Part shown: positions 48,409 to 59,141 of the stretch, one piece after another | Layout: the number at the start of each line of letters is the position of its first letter | How positions within the stretch are numbered: position 1 is the stretch's first letter | From: Pseudodesulfovibrio sp. 5S69 | Lineage (GTDB): Bacteria; Desulfobacterota; Desulfovibrionia; Desulfovibrionales; Desulfovibrionaceae | DNA: 64,000 nucleotides | NCBI RefSeq assembly: GCF_037094465.1 | Contig: NZ_CP146609.1 | Coordinates: 3,963,501-4,027,500, forward strand | Direction: 5' to 3' | Translations under genes and position numbers: made by a program | The notes under the pieces: generated by a model | What the model was told of the DNA's origin: nothing | Databases searched by the model: none | The model's input: the letters and a program-made list of their open reading frames with translations, nothing else

Positions 48409-49906
48409 CGAAAAGGAAAAGGTACGGGGCGTCATGGATTTCGAGACCCTGTTGGAAAAGGCGAAAAAAGGGCTGGTCGTGCGCACGGATTCGCGCAAGA
48501 TACAGGACGGTGAGTGCTTCGTGGCCATGCCCGGCACGGCCGTGCGCGGCATCGACTACATCCCGAACGCGCTGGACAACGGCGCGCGCTACATCGTGGT
48601 CCCGGAGGCGGCCCGCGACCTGGTCGCCCCGGTGGTCGAAAAGAAGGCCCTGGCCGTGTACGTCGACAACCCGGCCATCGCCCTGGGCGAGCTGGCCCGG
48701 GCCCACTTCCAGGTCATGGACCGCGACCTCAAGCTGGTGGCCGTCACCGGGACCAACGGCAAGACGACCACTTCCTACATCATCGAGCACCTGCTGGCCC
48801 AGAGCGGCCTCAAGGTGGGCGTGCTCGGCACGGTCAACTACCGCTGGCCCGGCTTCATGATGGACGCCCCGCTGACCACCCCGGATTGCTGGATGATCCA
48901 TGAACTGCTCTTCAACATGAAGAAGGCGGACGTGGACGTGGCCGTCATGGAGGTCTCCTCCCACGCCCTGGACCAGTACCGCGTGGCCGGGCTGGACTTC
49001 GACGCCGCCGTGTTCACCAACCTGACCCAGGACCACCTGGACTACCACGGCGACATGGAGACCTATTTCCGGGCCAAGGCCAAGCTCTTCGCCGAATACC
49101 CGCGCCCGAACAAGGCGGGGGTGATCAATTTCAACGACCCCTACGGCCGCCGCCTGCTCAAGGAGTGCGAGGGCGGCATCGGCTACGGCATCGGCGAGAC
49201 CTCCCTGGTGGGACAGGAAGTCGGCGACCGGCCCCTGGTCCAGGGGCGCATCCTGTCCATGACCGGCCAGGGCATGGAGATCGAGACCTCCTTCAAGGGC
49301 AAGAGCTGGGTGATCGAGTCCCCGCTGGTCGGCGCGTTCAACGCCATGAACCTGCTGGCCGCCCAGGCCGTGGGGCTGCAACTCGGCCTGAACTGCCGGG
49401 ACATGCGCAGGCTGTCCACCTTCCCCGGCGTGCCCGGACGCCTGGAGCGGGTCATGAACGATCGCAACCTGGACATCTTCGTGGACTACGCCCACACCCC
49501 GGACGCCCTGGAGAACGTGCAGGGCGCCCTGAAGAAGCTGGATTTCAAGCGGCTGATCACCGTGTTCGGCTGCGGCGGCGACCGCGACCGGACCAAGCGC
49601 CCGCTCATGGCCGCGTCTGCGGCCCGCTTCGCCGACGTAGCGGTCCTGACCTCGGACAACCCGCGCACCGAGGACCCGGCCGCGATCATGGACGACGCCC
49701 GCCCCGGGCTGGCCGGGGCCAAGCGCGTCATGGAGAATCCGGACCGGGCCGAGGCCATCAAAATGGCCGTGGCCGAGATGGAGCCGGGCGACGCCCTGCT
49801 CATCGCGGGCAAAGGGCATGAGGACTACCAGATCATCGGCACCACCAAGCGCCACTTCTCGGACAGGGAAGCCGCGCTCAAGGCCATCGAGGAAGTGTAT
49901 TCGTGA
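48380..49906 (+). CDS. murE: UDP-MurNAc-L-Ala-D-Glu:meso-DAP ligase
   Basis: MurE adds the third residue of the stem peptide. The 508-residue protein shows the N-terminal DSRKIQDGECFVAMPG, the ATP-binding VTGTNGKTTTSYII (residues about 128-141), NLTQDHLDYHG, and the C-terminal VDYAHTPDALENV and TSDNPRTEDP motifs. The DNPR motif is the known determinant for meso-diaminopimelate. The start at 48380 has a strong GGAGGG site and overlaps ftsI by 29 nt. A more usual N-terminus would begin at ATG 48434. Confidence 0.95.
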   Translation: MMFLFSGSHSEKEKVRGVMDFETLLEKAKKGLVVRTDSRKIQDGECFVAMPGTAVRGIDYIPNALDNGARYIVVPEAARDLVAPVVEKKALAVYVDNPAIALGELARAHFQVMDRDLKLVAVTGTNGKTTTSYIIEHLLAQSGLKVGVLGTVNYRWPGFMMDAPLTTPDCWMIHELLFNMKKADVDVAVMEVSSHALDQYRVAGLDFDAAVFTNLTQDHLDYHGDMETYFRAKAKLFAEYPRPNKAGVINFNDPYGRRLLKECEGGIGYGIGETSLVGQEVGDRPLVQGRILSMTGQGMEIETSFKGKSWVIESPLVGAFNAMNLLAAQAVGLQLGLNCRDMRRLSTFPGVPGRLERVMNDRNLDIFVDYAHTPDALENVQGALKKLDFKRLITVFGCGGDRDRTKRPLMAASAARFADVAVLTSDNPRTEDPAAIMDDARPGLAGAKRVMENPDRAEAIKMAVAEMEPGDALLIAGKGHEDYQIIGTTKRHFSDREAALKAIEEVYS

Positions 49907-51291
49907 ACCTGACCCTGGCTGAAGTCGCACGCTGCCTCGGCACCCTGGCCGACGAGGGATTCGAGGAGACCGTGGTCACCGAGGTGAAGACGGACTCCCG
50001 CACCGTGGAGCCCGGCGATCTCTTTTTCTGCATCGCGGGCGAGAATTTCGACGGCCACGAGTTTGCCGCCCAGGCCGCCGCAAGCGGGGCATGCGCCGTC
50101 GTCGCCTCGCGCATGATCGAAAAACCCGACGCTCCGGTGATCATGGTCCGCGACACCACGGCCGCCCTGGGCAGGCTGGCCGCCTGCTGGCGCGACACCT
50201 GCGGGGCGAAGCTCGTGGCCGTGACCGGCACGGCGGGCAAGACCACGGTCAAGGAAATGCTCTACGGCGTGGCCTCGCGCACGTTCTCCACGGCCAAGAA
50301 CTACCGCAATTTCAACAACCAGATCGGCCTGCCCGTGTCCATGCTCAAGGCCTCGGCCGACCAGGAGTTGTGGATCATGGAGCTGGGCATCTCCCGCCTC
50401 GGCGACATGGAAGAGCTGGCCCCGGTGGCCAGCCCGGACCTGGCGATCATCACCAACGTCGGTCCCGGCCATCTGGAAGGACTCGGCAACGAGGCGGGCG
50501 TGGCCAGCGCCAAGACCGGCCTGTTGCGCTACCTGCGCCAGGGCGGCCGGGCCGTGGTCTGCAAGGACTACCCGCTGCTCTGGAACGCGGCCCTGGAACT
50601 GATCGACGCGCCCGTGGGCTTCTCGGGCCGGGACGATGCCGACACCGACTTTTTCGCCGTGTTCCTCGGGGCGACCCCCGATGGGCAGGGCCGTTTCCGG
50701 CTGAAGACCCCGGACGGCGACGGCGAGCTGACCGCCCCGTTCTGCGGGGTCCACTATGCTGAAAACCTGGCCTGCGTGGCCGCGGCCGCCCACTGCCTGG
50801 GCCTGTCCCGCGACGACGTGGTCGAAGGGGTACATGCCATGACTGCGGACCCGCAACGCTTCTGCTGCAAAATCGGCAAGGGCATCACGGTCATCGACGA
50901 CACCTACAACGCCAATCCCCTGTCCATGGCCAAATCCGTGCGCACCGCCCGCGAGATGGCCGGCGAGCGGCCCCTGATCCTGGTCCTCGGCGACATGCGC
51001 GAGCTCGGCAAGGAGGCCATGGACCGCCACGAGGAACTCGGGCACGTGCTCCGCGAGGTCGCGCCCGCGATGGTCTTCTACAAGGGCGACCACTTCCTGG
51101 ACGTGGAACGCGGCTTCGGCGGGTTCATGCGCCGGGCCGGGGACCCGGACGAATTCATCGAGGCGTGGCGTGAGCTGTGCATCACCGAGGGCGTGATCCT
51201 GGTCAAGGGGTCCCGCTCCCTGAAGATGGAGCTTCTGGCCAACGCCCTGTGCCGCGAGCTGAACGCCGAGCCGCGGGGAGGCGCCCTGTGA
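49903..51291 (+). CDS. murF: UDP-MurNAc-tripeptide:D-Ala-D-Ala ligase MurF
   Basis: MurF adds the D-Ala-D-Ala dipeptide, the last cytoplasmic step of the UDP-MurNAc-pentapeptide. The 462-residue protein starts at GTG 49903, overlapping the murE stop. Features: [25 protein letters not shown]-loop [14 protein letters not shown] (residues about 107-120; A replaces the usual N), NFNNQIGLP, and the C-terminal [16 protein letters not shown] motif and VLGDMRELG. The end overlaps mraY. Confidence 0.95.
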   Translation: MNLTLAEVARCLGTLADEGFEETVVTEVKTDSRTVEPGDLFFCIAGENFDGHEFAAQAAASGACAVVASRMIEKPDAPVIMVRDTTAALGRLAACWRDTCGAKLVAVTGTAGKTTVKEMLYGVASRTFSTAKNYRNFNNQIGLPVSMLKASADQELWIMELGISRLGDMEELAPVASPDLAIITNVGPGHLEGLGNEAGVASAKTGLLRYLRQGGRAVVCKDYPLLWNAALELIDAPVGFSGRDDADTDFFAVFLGATPDGQGRFRLKTPDGDGELTAPFCGVHYAENLACVAAAAHCLGLSRDDVVEGVHAMTADPQRFCCKIGKGITVIDDTYNANPLSMAKSVRTAREMAGERPLILVLGDMRELGKEAMDRHEELGHVLREVAPAMVFYKGDHFLDVERGFGGFMRRAGDPDEFIEAWRELCITEGVILVKGSRSLKMELLANALCRELNAEPRGGAL

Positions 51292-52364
51292 TCTACAACC
51301 TGCTCGTCCCGCTCAGCACGGACGTGGGCGTCCTCAACGTCTTCAGGTACATCACCTTCCGCTCGGTCTGGGCCCTGCTCACCGCGCTGATCATCTCCAT
51401 TCTGTTCGGCCCGGCCATGATCCGCTGGCTGACCCGGATCAAGTGCGGCCAGTACATCCGCGAGGACGGGCCCCGGCACCAGGCCAAGCAGGGCACGCCG
51501 ACCATGGGCGGGATCATGATCCTGTTCTCCGTGGGCATCTCCACCCTGCTCTGGGCCGACCTGACCAACGTCTACGTCTGGCTGACCCTGCTGGCCTTCA
51601 CCGGGTTCAGCGCCATCGGCTTCGCCGACGACTACATCAAGGTGGTCAAGCGGCGGAACAAGGGGCTGTCGGCCAAGGCCAAGTTCACCCTGCAATGCCT
51701 GGTGGCGGCCACGGCCATCGCCCTGCTCATCAGCGAACCGGCCTACTCCACCCGGCTGTCCGTGCCGTTCTTCAAGAATTTCAACCCGGACCTCGGCTGG
51801 TTCTACCTGCCCTTCGCCCTGGTGGTCATGGTCGGCGCGTCCAACGCGGTCAACCTGACCGACGGGCTGGACGGGCTGGCCATCGGGCCCATGGTCGTGG
51901 CTATGGCCTGCTTCGCCATCTTCATCTACGTGTCCGGCCACGCGACCATGGCCGAATACCTCCAGGTCCAGAACATCCAGGGCATCGGCGAGGTCACGGT
52001 CTTCTGCGGGGCCATGGTCGGCGCGGGGCTGGGCTTCTTGTGGTTCAACGCCCACCCGGCCCAGGTCTTCATGGGCGACGTCGGGTCGCTCGGCCTCGGC
52101 GGGGCGCTGGGCTTCGTGGCCGTGCTGGCCAAGCAGGAGCTGCTCCTGGCCATCGTCGGCGGCGTGTTCGTCTTCGAGACCCTGTCGGTCATCCTGCAGG
52201 TCGGCTACTTCAAGCTCACCGGGGGCAAGCGCATCTTCAAGATGGCCCCCCTGCACCACCATTTCGAACTCAAGGGCATCCCGGAATCCAAGATCATCGT
52301 CCGCTTCTGGATCCTGTCCATACTCATGGCCCTGATGGCCCTGTCCACGCTGAAACTGAGGTAG
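51288..52364 (+). CDS. mraY: Phospho-MurNAc-pentapeptide translocase MraY
   Basis: MraY attaches the pentapeptide to undecaprenyl phosphate to make lipid I. The 358-residue protein has about ten membrane helices and all signatures: [15 protein letters not shown] near residue 61, [19 protein letters not shown] (residues about 113-131), [17 protein letters not shown] and LHHHFELKG near residue 322. It starts at GTG 51288 with GGGGAG upstream and overlaps murF by 4 nt. Confidence 0.97.
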   Translation: MIYNLLVPLSTDVGVLNVFRYITFRSVWALLTALIISILFGPAMIRWLTRIKCGQYIREDGPRHQAKQGTPTMGGIMILFSVGISTLLWADLTNVYVWLTLLAFTGFSAIGFADDYIKVVKRRNKGLSAKAKFTLQCLVAATAIALLISEPAYSTRLSVPFFKNFNPDLGWFYLPFALVVMVGASNAVNLTDGLDGLAIGPMVVAMACFAIFIYVSGHATMAEYLQVQNIQGIGEVTVFCGAMVGAGLGFLWFNAHPAQVFMGDVGSLGLGGALGFVAVLAKQELLLAIVGGVFVFETLSVILQVGYFKLTGGKRIFKMAPLHHHFELKGIPESKIIVRFWILSILMALMALSTLKLR

Positions 52365-52369
52365 CCGCC

Positions 52370-53674
52370 GTGAACCGCATCGTCCGCAACTTCATCAACG
52401 AGGCCATCCTCACCGGCAAGCAGGCCGTGGTCGTCGGCACCGGCAAGTCCGGCCTGGCCGCCGCCCGGCTTCTGGACGTGCTCGGGGCGAAAGTGCGCGT
52501 GGTCGACCGCGACGAAACGGTCGGCGAAGAGAAGCTCGGCCCGCTCAAGGGCAAGGCGGAGCTGGTCACCGGTCCCCACGAGAAGGCGCACTTCGCGGAC
52601 GCGGACATGATCGTCTTTTCCCCCGGCGTGCCGGTGCGCAAGCTCGCCCCGGTGCTTGAAGGCATCCCGGCCCGCAACCTGGTCTCGGAGCTGGAGCTCG
52701 CCTCCTGGTTCATCGAGGCCCCGATCCTGGCCGTAACCGGGTCCAACGGCAAGACCACGACCACCACGCTGATCTCCGAAATCCTGGAGAAATCCGGCCG
52801 CCGCGTGTTCACCGGCGGGAACATCGGCGTGCCCCTGTGCGAATACCTCCTGGACATGGAGCCCGCCGAGATCATCGTGCTGGAGGTCTCCAGCTTCCAG
52901 TTGCAGAACTGCCGCCTGTTCAAGCCGCACGTCGGCGTGTTCCTGAATTTTTCCGCCAACCACCTGGACTACCACGAGGACCTGGACGAATACCTGGACG
53001 CCAAGCTGCACCTGTTCAGCCGCATGACCCTGGACGATACCGCGCTCCTGCACGAGTCCCTGCACCCCCTGCTCGACGGCCGCACCTTCACCGGCGCGCA
53101 CATCGAGTGGTTCGGCCCGACTTCCCGGTTCGAGGCCCCGCACCTGTTGGGCGAGCACAACCGCTCCAACGTGGAGGCCGCCTGGCAGGCCGTGAAGCGG
53201 TTCGGGGTCAGCGAGGAACAGGCCGCCGAGGCCATCCGCGCGTTCCGTCCCCTGCCCCACCGCATCGAGCCCGTGGTCGAAAAAAACGGCGTGCTCTACG
53301 TCAACGACTCCAAGGCCACCACCCTGGACGCGGCCGAGGCCGCGGTGCACGCCTTCGAGCGCCCGGTGCGCATTCTCATGGGCGGCGTGTGGAAGGGCGG
53401 CGACGTGGCCAAATTCGCCCAGGGCATCGAGGGCCGCGTGGCGGCGGTCGGGCTGTTCGGCGGCTCGCGCGACATCCTGGAGCCCGAGCTGGGCAGACAT
53501 TTTTCCGTGACCTGGGACGAGACCCTGGAAGCGGCCGTCAGACGGCAGGCCTCGCTGGCCGCGCCGGGCGACGTGGTCCTGCTCTCCCCGGCCACGTCGA
53601 GCTTCGACCAGTACAAGAACATGGCCGAGCGCGGCGCGGATTTCAAACGCGCGGTGGAGGGGCTCGATGGCTAG
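52370..53674 (+). CDS. murD: UDP-MurNAc-L-Ala:D-Glu ligase MurD
   Basis: MurD adds D-Glu to UDP-MurNAc-L-Ala. The 434-residue protein starts at GTG 52370, 5 nt past the mraY stop. It has the N-terminal Rossmann-like region AVVVGTGKSGLAAARLL, the ATP motif AVTGSNGKTTTTTLI (residues about 119-133), NFSANHLDYH, LPHRIEPV, and the NDSKATTLDAAEAAV motif for nucleotide binding. Its stop lies within the ftsW start region. Confidence 0.95.
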   Translation: MNRIVRNFINEAILTGKQAVVVGTGKSGLAAARLLDVLGAKVRVVDRDETVGEEKLGPLKGKAELVTGPHEKAHFADADMIVFSPGVPVRKLAPVLEGIPARNLVSELELASWFIEAPILAVTGSNGKTTTTTLISEILEKSGRRVFTGGNIGVPLCEYLLDMEPAEIIVLEVSSFQLQNCRLFKPHVGVFLNFSANHLDYHEDLDEYLDAKLHLFSRMTLDDTALLHESLHPLLDGRTFTGAHIEWFGPTSRFEAPHLLGEHNRSNVEAAWQAVKRFGVSEEQAAEAIRAFRPLPHRIEPVVEKNGVLYVNDSKATTLDAAEAAVHAFERPVRILMGGVWKGGDVAKFAQGIEGRVAAVGLFGGSRDILEPELGRHFSVTWDETLEAAVRRQASLAAPGDVVLLSPATSSFDQYKNMAERGADFKRAVEGLDG

Positions 53675-54788
53675 CTCGCTGAACGGCAAGAAAGGCGGCG
53701 AAAAGGGCCGCATGGACTATTGGCTGCTGACCGCCACCCTGATGCTGGCCGGGTTCGGCCTGATCATGGTCCTGTCCTCCTCGGGCATCATGGCCGAGCG
53801 CATCTACGGCGACACCTACTATTTCTTCAAGCGCCAACTGATGTTCACGGGCACGGGCATCGTGATCATGGCCGCCCTCGTCCAGATTCCCCGCAAGGCC
53901 ATCTACTCCCTGACCTACTTCTGGGTCGGGCTGGCCATCGTTCTGCTCGCCCTGTGCATCAGCCCGCTCGGGGCCAGCGTCAACGGGGCCAGCCGCTGGG
54001 TGCGCATCGGCCCGGTCAACGTCCAGCCCCTGGAATACGCCAAGGTGGCCCTGGTCCTGTACCTGGCCTACTTCTTCGCCCGCAAGCAGGACCTGGTCCG
54101 GACCTTCTCGGTCGGCTTCCTGCCGCCCTTCATGGTCACGGGCCTGCTCTGCGGCCTGCTCCTGCTCCAGCCGGACTTCGGCGGGGCCGTGGTCATGTGC
54201 GGCCTGCTCTTCTTCATGTGTCTGGCGGGCGGCACCCGGTTCAGCTACCTGTTCATCTCGCTCATCTCCGCCGGGGGCGCGGGCTGGATGCTCATCTCCT
54301 CCTCGCCCTACCGGGTCAAGCGCTGGACCGCCTTCCGGCACCCCTTCGAGGTGGCCCAGAACGAGGGCTACCAACTGGTCCAGTCCCTCTACGCCTTCGG
54401 CTCGGGCAAGATCTTCGGCACCGGCATCGGCGCGGGCCAGTGCAAGCTCTTCTTCCTGCCCGAGGCGCACAACGACTTCATCATGGCCGTGGTCGGCGAG
54501 GAGCTCGGCTTCGTGGGCATGTCCCTGTTCTTCATCCTGGTCGGGCTGTTCCTGTTCCGGGCCTTCCGCATCGCCTTGAAGCTGGAGGACCTGCAGGACC
54601 GCTTCACGGCCTTCGGCACGACCCTGATCCTGGCGCTCGGCATGGTCCTGAACCTGGCCGTGGTGCTGGGTACCGTTCCCCCCAAGGGCGTGGCCATGCC
54701 GTTTATCTCCTACGGCGGATCGAGCCTCATCGTGTCCTTCATCTGCGCGGGCATCCTGCTCAACCTCTCCCGGAGGGTGAAGGCATGA
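53667..54788 (+). CDS. ftsW: Lipid II-polymerising cell division protein FtsW
   Basis: This 373-residue SEDS protein has about ten membrane helices. Conserved segments: GLIMVLSSSGIMAERIYG, NGASRWVRIGPVNVQPLEYAKVALVLYLAYF (residues about 108-138), GAGQCKLFFLPEAHNDFIMAVVGEELGFVG (about 250-279, with the functionally essential Glu/Asp region) and GVAMPFISYGGSSL near the C-terminus. FtsW polymerises glycan strands with FtsI. It overlaps murD by 8 nt and murG by 4 nt. Confidence 0.96.
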   Translation: MASSLNGKKGGEKGRMDYWLLTATLMLAGFGLIMVLSSSGIMAERIYGDTYYFFKRQLMFTGTGIVIMAALVQIPRKAIYSLTYFWVGLAIVLLALCISPLGASVNGASRWVRIGPVNVQPLEYAKVALVLYLAYFFARKQDLVRTFSVGFLPPFMVTGLLCGLLLLQPDFGGAVVMCGLLFFMCLAGGTRFSYLFISLISAGGAGWMLISSSPYRVKRWTAFRHPFEVAQNEGYQLVQSLYAFGSGKIFGTGIGAGQCKLFFLPEAHNDFIMAVVGEELGFVGMSLFFILVGLFLFRAFRIALKLEDLQDRFTAFGTTLILALGMVLNLAVVLGTVPPKGVAMPFISYGGSSLIVSFICAGILLNLSRRVKA

Positions 54789-55873
54789 GCCTGAACCGCG
54801 TCGTTCTGACCACCGGCGGCACCTGCGGCCACATATTCCCGGCCCTGGCCGTGGCCACGGCCCTGCGCGAGTACAACAAGGGCGTGCGCATCCTGTTCAT
54901 GGGCGGCCCCGGCGTGGAGGGCGAACTGGCCCGCAGGCACGGCCTGGAGTTCCTGGAGCTGCCCGCCAGCGGGGTCATGGGCCGGGGCGTCCCCGGCGTC
55001 CTGTCCGGCCTGGGCTGGCTGGGCACGGGCATCCCCAAAGCACTGTACGAAGTCTGGCGGTTTCGGCCCGAGGCGGTCATCGGCTTTGGCGGGTATGCGG
55101 GCTTCTGCCCGGTACTGGCCGCGCGCATCCTTGGTATTCCCACGGCCGTGCACGAGCAGAACTCCGTGCCCGGCGTGACCAACAAGGTCCTGGGCAAGAT
55201 GGTCAAGCGGATTTTCCTGAGCTTCCCGGACACCATGGGCGTGTTCCCGGCCGACAAGACCTTCCTGACCGGCAATCCGGTGCGGCCCGAGATCTTCAAG
55301 GCGGGCGAACGGCGGCGAGGCCGGACCGCGGGCAAGCGGCTTTTCGTCTTCGGCGGCAGCCAAGGCGCCCGACCCATCAACGACGCGGTCATCGAGGCCC
55401 TGCCCCAGCTCATGGAGGCCGGGGTGGAACTGGTTCACCAGGCGGGCCGGATCGACTTTTCCCGCGTACGCGCAGCCTACCGGGCCGCGGGCGCGGACCC
55501 GGCACAGGTCCGGGAATTCATCGACGACATGGGCGCCGAATACGCGGCCTGCGATCTGGTGATCTGCCGGTCCGGGGCGTCCACGGTCTTCGAAATCGCG
55601 GCGGCGGGGGCTCCGGCCATCTTCGTGCCCTTCCCCCAGGCCACCCACGACCATCAGACAATGAACGCGCGCGCCATGTCGGACATCGGCGCGGCCGTGC
55701 TGCTGCCCCAGTCGGGCTTGAGCGGCGCGTCCCTGGCCGACCGCGTGCTCGAACTGCTCGCCGACCGCGGTCGGCTCGAATCAATGGAAACAGCGGCCAA
55801 AGGTATGGCCAGCCAATACGCGGCGCGGGACATCGTGGCCGGGTTGGCCGCCATAGCCGGGCAGGAGTTATAA
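54785..55873 (+). CDS. murG: UDP-GlcNAc:lipid I GlcNAc transferase MurG
   Basis: MurG adds GlcNAc to lipid I, giving lipid II at the inner face of the membrane. The 362-residue protein has the N-terminal LTTGGTCGHIFPALAVATAL (residues about 7-26), GFGGYAGFCPVLAARIL, HEQNSVPGVTNKVLGKMVKRIFLSF, the UDP-binding VFGGSQGARPIND near residue 188, CDLVICRSGASTVFEIAAAG, and FVPFPQATHDHQTMNA. It overlaps ftsW and is followed by murC after 3 nt. Confidence 0.97.
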   Translation: MSLNRVVLTTGGTCGHIFPALAVATALREYNKGVRILFMGGPGVEGELARRHGLEFLELPASGVMGRGVPGVLSGLGWLGTGIPKALYEVWRFRPEAVIGFGGYAGFCPVLAARILGIPTAVHEQNSVPGVTNKVLGKMVKRIFLSFPDTMGVFPADKTFLTGNPVRPEIFKAGERRRGRTAGKRLFVFGGSQGARPINDAVIEALPQLMEAGVELVHQAGRIDFSRVRAAYRAAGADPAQVREFIDDMGAEYAACDLVICRSGASTVFEIAAAGAPAIFVPFPQATHDHQTMNARAMSDIGAAVLLPQSGLSGASLADRVLELLADRGRLESMETAAKGMASQYAARDIVAGLAAIAGQEL

Positions 55874-55876
55874 ATT

Positions 55877-57328
55877 ATGGCAGCACAGGGACCCTATCTG
55901 ACCGTGGGCGGGGAGGCCTGCCCGGCCATGCGGGCCAGGGTGAACAGCATCCACATGGTCGGCATCGGCGGCTCGGGCATGAACGGCATAGCCGAGGTGC
56001 TCATCAACATGGGCTTCAAGATCACCGGCTCGGACCTGTCCGCGTCGGCCGCGGTGCGGCGGCTGGAGAAGCTCGGGGCCACGGTCTACATCGGCCACGG
56101 GGCCGACAACGTGGGCGAGGCCGACGTGCTCATCAAGTCCACGGCCATCCCGGACAAGAACCCGGAGCTGGTCGAGGCCAGGGAACGCGGCATCCCGATC
56201 ATCCCCCGCGCCGAGATGCTGGCCGAGCTGATGCGCCTGAAGACCGGCATCGCCGTGGCCGGAACCCACGGCAAGACGACCACCACGTCGCTTCTGGCGA
56301 CCATCTTCACCGAGGCGGGCCTCGATCCGACGGTCATCATCGGCGGGCGGTTGAACACCTACGGGGCCAACGCGCGGCTCGGCGAGGGCGACTACCTCAT
56401 CGCCGAGGCCGACGAGTCGGACGGCTCCTTCCTGCGTCTGGCGCCGATCATCACCGTGGTCACGAACATCGACAAGGACCACATGGATTTCTACGACAAC
56501 CAGGACGCCATCGACCTGTCGTTCATGCGCTTCATGAACTCCGCCCCGTTCTACGGCATGAACGTGGTCTGCGGCGATGACGAGGGCGTACAGCGGCTGC
56601 TCCCGCTGATCAAGCGCCCCTACCTGACCTACGGCCTGGGCAAGCAGAACAAGCTTCGGGGCGAGATCATCAGCTCCCACCTGCGCTCCCTGTTCAAGGT
56701 CTGGCTCGACGGCGAGGAGTGGGGCGAGGTCACCGTGGCCCAGCCCGGCACGCACAACGTGCTCAACGCCCTGGCCTGCATCGGCGTGGCCCTGGAGGTC
56801 GGCCTGGAAAAGGATGAGATCATCAAGGGGCTGGGCAACTTCGGCGGCGTGGGGCGGCGCTTCGAGCGCAAGGGCGAGAAAAAGGGCGTCATCGTGGTCG
56901 ACGACTACGGCCACCACCCGGCCGAGATCATGGCCAACCTGCGCACGGCCAAGGAGTGCTACCCGGACCGGCGGCTGGTGGTCGCCTTCCAGCCCCACCG
57001 TTTCTCGCGCACCCAGGCCCTGTTCGGCGAGTTCTGCAAGGCCTTCGGCGACGCGGACCTGCTGCTGCTGACCGAGATTTATCCGGCCTCGGAGTCCCCC
57101 ATTCCCGGCGTATCCGGCCTGTCCCTGGCCCAGGGCATCAAACAGGTCTCCGAAACCAAGGTGCAGTTCTTCCCTGACTTCGAGTCCCTGGAAAAACGCC
57201 TCAAGGACATTCTCAGGCCCGGCGACCTGTTCATGACCCAGGGCGCGGGCTCCATCTGGAAGATCGGCGAGAACTGGCTCGAACAGGAAGACGGCCGTGA
57301 AGACGGCGGCGGAGACGAGGAGCTGTAG
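55877..57328 (+). CDS. murC: UDP-MurNAc:L-Ala ligase MurC
   Basis: MurC adds the first residue, L-Ala. The 483-residue protein carries [30 protein letters not shown] (residues about 25-54), the ATP motif [13 protein letters not shown] near residue 134, [27 protein letters not shown] and [19 protein letters not shown]. An N-terminal extension of about 20 residues precedes the domain. The ATG at 55877 has GGAG upstream. It ends in an acidic/Gly tail and is followed by murB after 1 nt. Confidence 0.96.
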   Translation: MAAQGPYLTVGGEACPAMRARVNSIHMVGIGGSGMNGIAEVLINMGFKITGSDLSASAAVRRLEKLGATVYIGHGADNVGEADVLIKSTAIPDKNPELVEARERGIPIIPRAEMLAELMRLKTGIAVAGTHGKTTTTSLLATIFTEAGLDPTVIIGGRLNTYGANARLGEGDYLIAEADESDGSFLRLAPIITVVTNIDKDHMDFYDNQDAIDLSFMRFMNSAPFYGMNVVCGDDEGVQRLLPLIKRPYLTYGLGKQNKLRGEIISSHLRSLFKVWLDGEEWGEVTVAQPGTHNVLNALACIGVALEVGLEKDEIIKGLGNFGGVGRRFERKGEKKGVIVVDDYGHHPAEIMANLRTAKECYPDRRLVVAFQPHRFSRTQALFGEFCKAFGDADLLLLTEIYPASESPIPGVSGLSLAQGIKQVSETKVQFFPDFESLEKRLKDILRPGDLFMTQGAGSIWKIGENWLEQEDGREDGGGDEEL

Positions 57329-57329
57329 G

Positions 57330-58211
57330 ATGCCGCTTGAACTGATCGCCAATCCCCTGCTCTCGGAGCGGACCACCCTGCGCCTCGGCGGCCCCGCCGT
57401 GGTCGAGGCCGTGGTGCGCGAAGAGGCCGACCTGGACGAACTCTCGGCCTTCCTGACCAGGGAGACCCTGCCGCCGTTCGTCATCGGCGCGGGCAGCAAC
57501 CTGCTGGCCGGGGACGATCCCCTGGAGCTGGCCCTGGTCCGCGTGGCCGACTGCCCCGGCCCCGAGCGCGTGGAGCGCGACGGGTCGGCCCTCATCGTCC
57601 GCTGCGGCGCGGGACTGAGGCTGCCCGGCCTGCTCGGCTGGGCGCAGAAGGCGGGCTTCACGGGCCTGGAGGGCATGACCGGCATCCCCGGCACCGTGGG
57701 CGGAGCCGTGGCCATGAACGCGGGCTCCTACGGCGTGGAGATCGGCGACCTGGTCACCCGGGTACGGATCTGGTCCCCGTCCGGCGGGCTGGCCTGGCTG
57801 GACCGCAACCAGTGCATCTTCGACTACCGCCACTTCTCCCCGGTGAAGCTGCCGGGCAAGTGCCTGGTCTGGGAAGTGGAGCTGGCCCTCCGGGAATCCG
57901 ACCCCAAGGCCGTGCGCCTGTCCATGCGCGACGTCTACGAAAAGAAGAAGGCCGCCCAGCCGGTCGCGGCCCGGACCGCGGGCTGCGTGTTCAAGAACCC
58001 GCCGGACGAGAGCGCGGGCAGACTCCTGGACAAGGCGGGTCTCAAGGGCGTGCGCCTGGGGCACATGGCCTTTTCGGACGTGCACGCGAATTTTCTCGTC
58101 AACCTGGGCGGCGGCAAGGCCGCCGACGCGCTCGCCCTCATGGACATGGGCCGCAAGCGGGTCAAGGAACAATTCGGCATAACTCTCGAACCGGAGGTCA
58201 TCGTACTGTGA
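57330..58211 (+). CDS. murB: UDP-N-acetylenolpyruvoylglucosamine reductase MurB
   Basis: MurB is an FAD enzyme that makes UDP-MurNAc. The 293-residue protein has the FAD-binding pattern FVIGAGSNLLAGD (residues about 50-62), GLEGMTGIPGTVGGAVAMNAGSYG (residues about 112-135), the NQCIFDYRHF segment, and the C-terminal AGCVFKNPPDESAGRLLDKAGLKGVRLGHMAFSDVHANFLVNLGG with the catalytic Glu/Ser region. It starts at ATG 57330 with GAGGAG upstream. Confidence 0.95.
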   Translation: MPLELIANPLLSERTTLRLGGPAVVEAVVREEADLDELSAFLTRETLPPFVIGAGSNLLAGDDPLELALVRVADCPGPERVERDGSALIVRCGAGLRLPGLLGWAQKAGFTGLEGMTGIPGTVGGAVAMNAGSYGVEIGDLVTRVRIWSPSGGLAWLDRNQCIFDYRHFSPVKLPGKCLVWEVELALRESDPKAVRLSMRDVYEKKKAAQPVAARTAGCVFKNPPDESAGRLLDKAGLKGVRLGHMAFSDVHANFLVNLGGGKAADALALMDMGRKRVKEQFGITLEPEVIVL

Positions 58212-59101
58212 GCACCCTGACCATGGGCAAACAGAGCCGCCTGAACATCGGCGGAAAGCGCACCGCCCGCGGCAACTCCCGCAAGCGCAGAAAACCCGCG
58301 AACCCCCTGCTGACGAGGGAGAGATCCCCGCGCAGACTGGCCGGAGCGGGACGGTTCATGGTCCGCATGGTCATGCTTAGCCTGGCGCTGTCCGTGGTGG
58401 CCGTGCTCGGCGTGGGGCTGCTCTACGGGTACCGCTATATCACCGTGCACCCCTATTTCGACCTCAAGGACATCCGCGTGGCGGGCAACGACCGGCTGAG
58501 CTACGAGGACATCCTCAAGAGCGCCAAGGTGGAGCTCGGCCTCAACTGCCTGAACATGAACGTGGGCGAGGTCAAGAACCGGCTCGACGCCAACCCCTGG
58601 ATCGACTCCGTGACCGTACGCCGCGAGCTGCCCAACCGGCTTTTGATCGACGTGCGCGAGAAGGTCCCGGCCTTCTGGGTGCGCCAGGGCGACGGCCTGT
58701 ATTTCGCGGACGCCGAGGGCCGGGTCATCGCGCCCATGCACCCCGGCGAGCAGGCTTCCCTGCCCATCCTGAGCGTGGCCGAGAACCTGCCCGACGGCCC
58801 CGAGGTCCTGACCGGCATCCTCAAGAAGATGGCCGACCAACAGACCCCCTTCACCCAGGCCCAGACCGCCTGGATCAAGCTGACCAGCGCCCACGAACTC
58901 GAGATCTACCTGGACAGCGCGGCGGGCGGCAAGGGGCTGACCGTGAAACTGTCCATGGACCGCTGGGAGGTCCAGTTGGAGCGGCTCAAGGTGGTCTGGC
59001 GCGACCTCATGCGGCGCAACGAATTTAACGACGCGGCCATTATCGCGGCCAGCGGCGACAAGATCTGGATACAGAAGCGCGAACACCCGGCAGCGGGTTA
59101 G
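58208..59101 (+). CDS. ftsQ: Cell division protein FtsQ
   Basis: This 297-residue bitopic protein has a basic cytoplasmic N-terminus (residues 1 to about 45), one helix (MVMLSLALSVVAVLGVGLLYGY), a POTRA domain (FDLKDIRVAGNDRLSYEDILKSA, residues about 80-105), and the FtsQ beta domain (SVTVRRELPNRLLIDVREKVPAFWVRQGDGLYFADAEGRVI). It links FtsL/FtsB to the early divisome. It starts at GTG 58208, overlapping the murB stop. Confidence 0.92.
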   Translation: MSTLTMGKQSRLNIGGKRTARGNSRKRRKPANPLLTRERSPRRLAGAGRFMVRMVMLSLALSVVAVLGVGLLYGYRYITVHPYFDLKDIRVAGNDRLSYEDILKSAKVELGLNCLNMNVGEVKNRLDANPWIDSVTVRRELPNRLLIDVREKVPAFWVRQGDGLYFADAEGRVIAPMHPGEQASLPILSVAENLPDGPEVLTGILKKMADQQTPFTQAQTAWIKLTSAHELEIYLDSAAGGKGLTVKLSMDRWEVQLERLKVVWRDLMRRNEFNDAAIIAASGDKIWIQKREHPAAG

Positions 59102-59141
59102 CGCCCGACAATATCTCACAGGGAACAACAGAGGAGTCAGT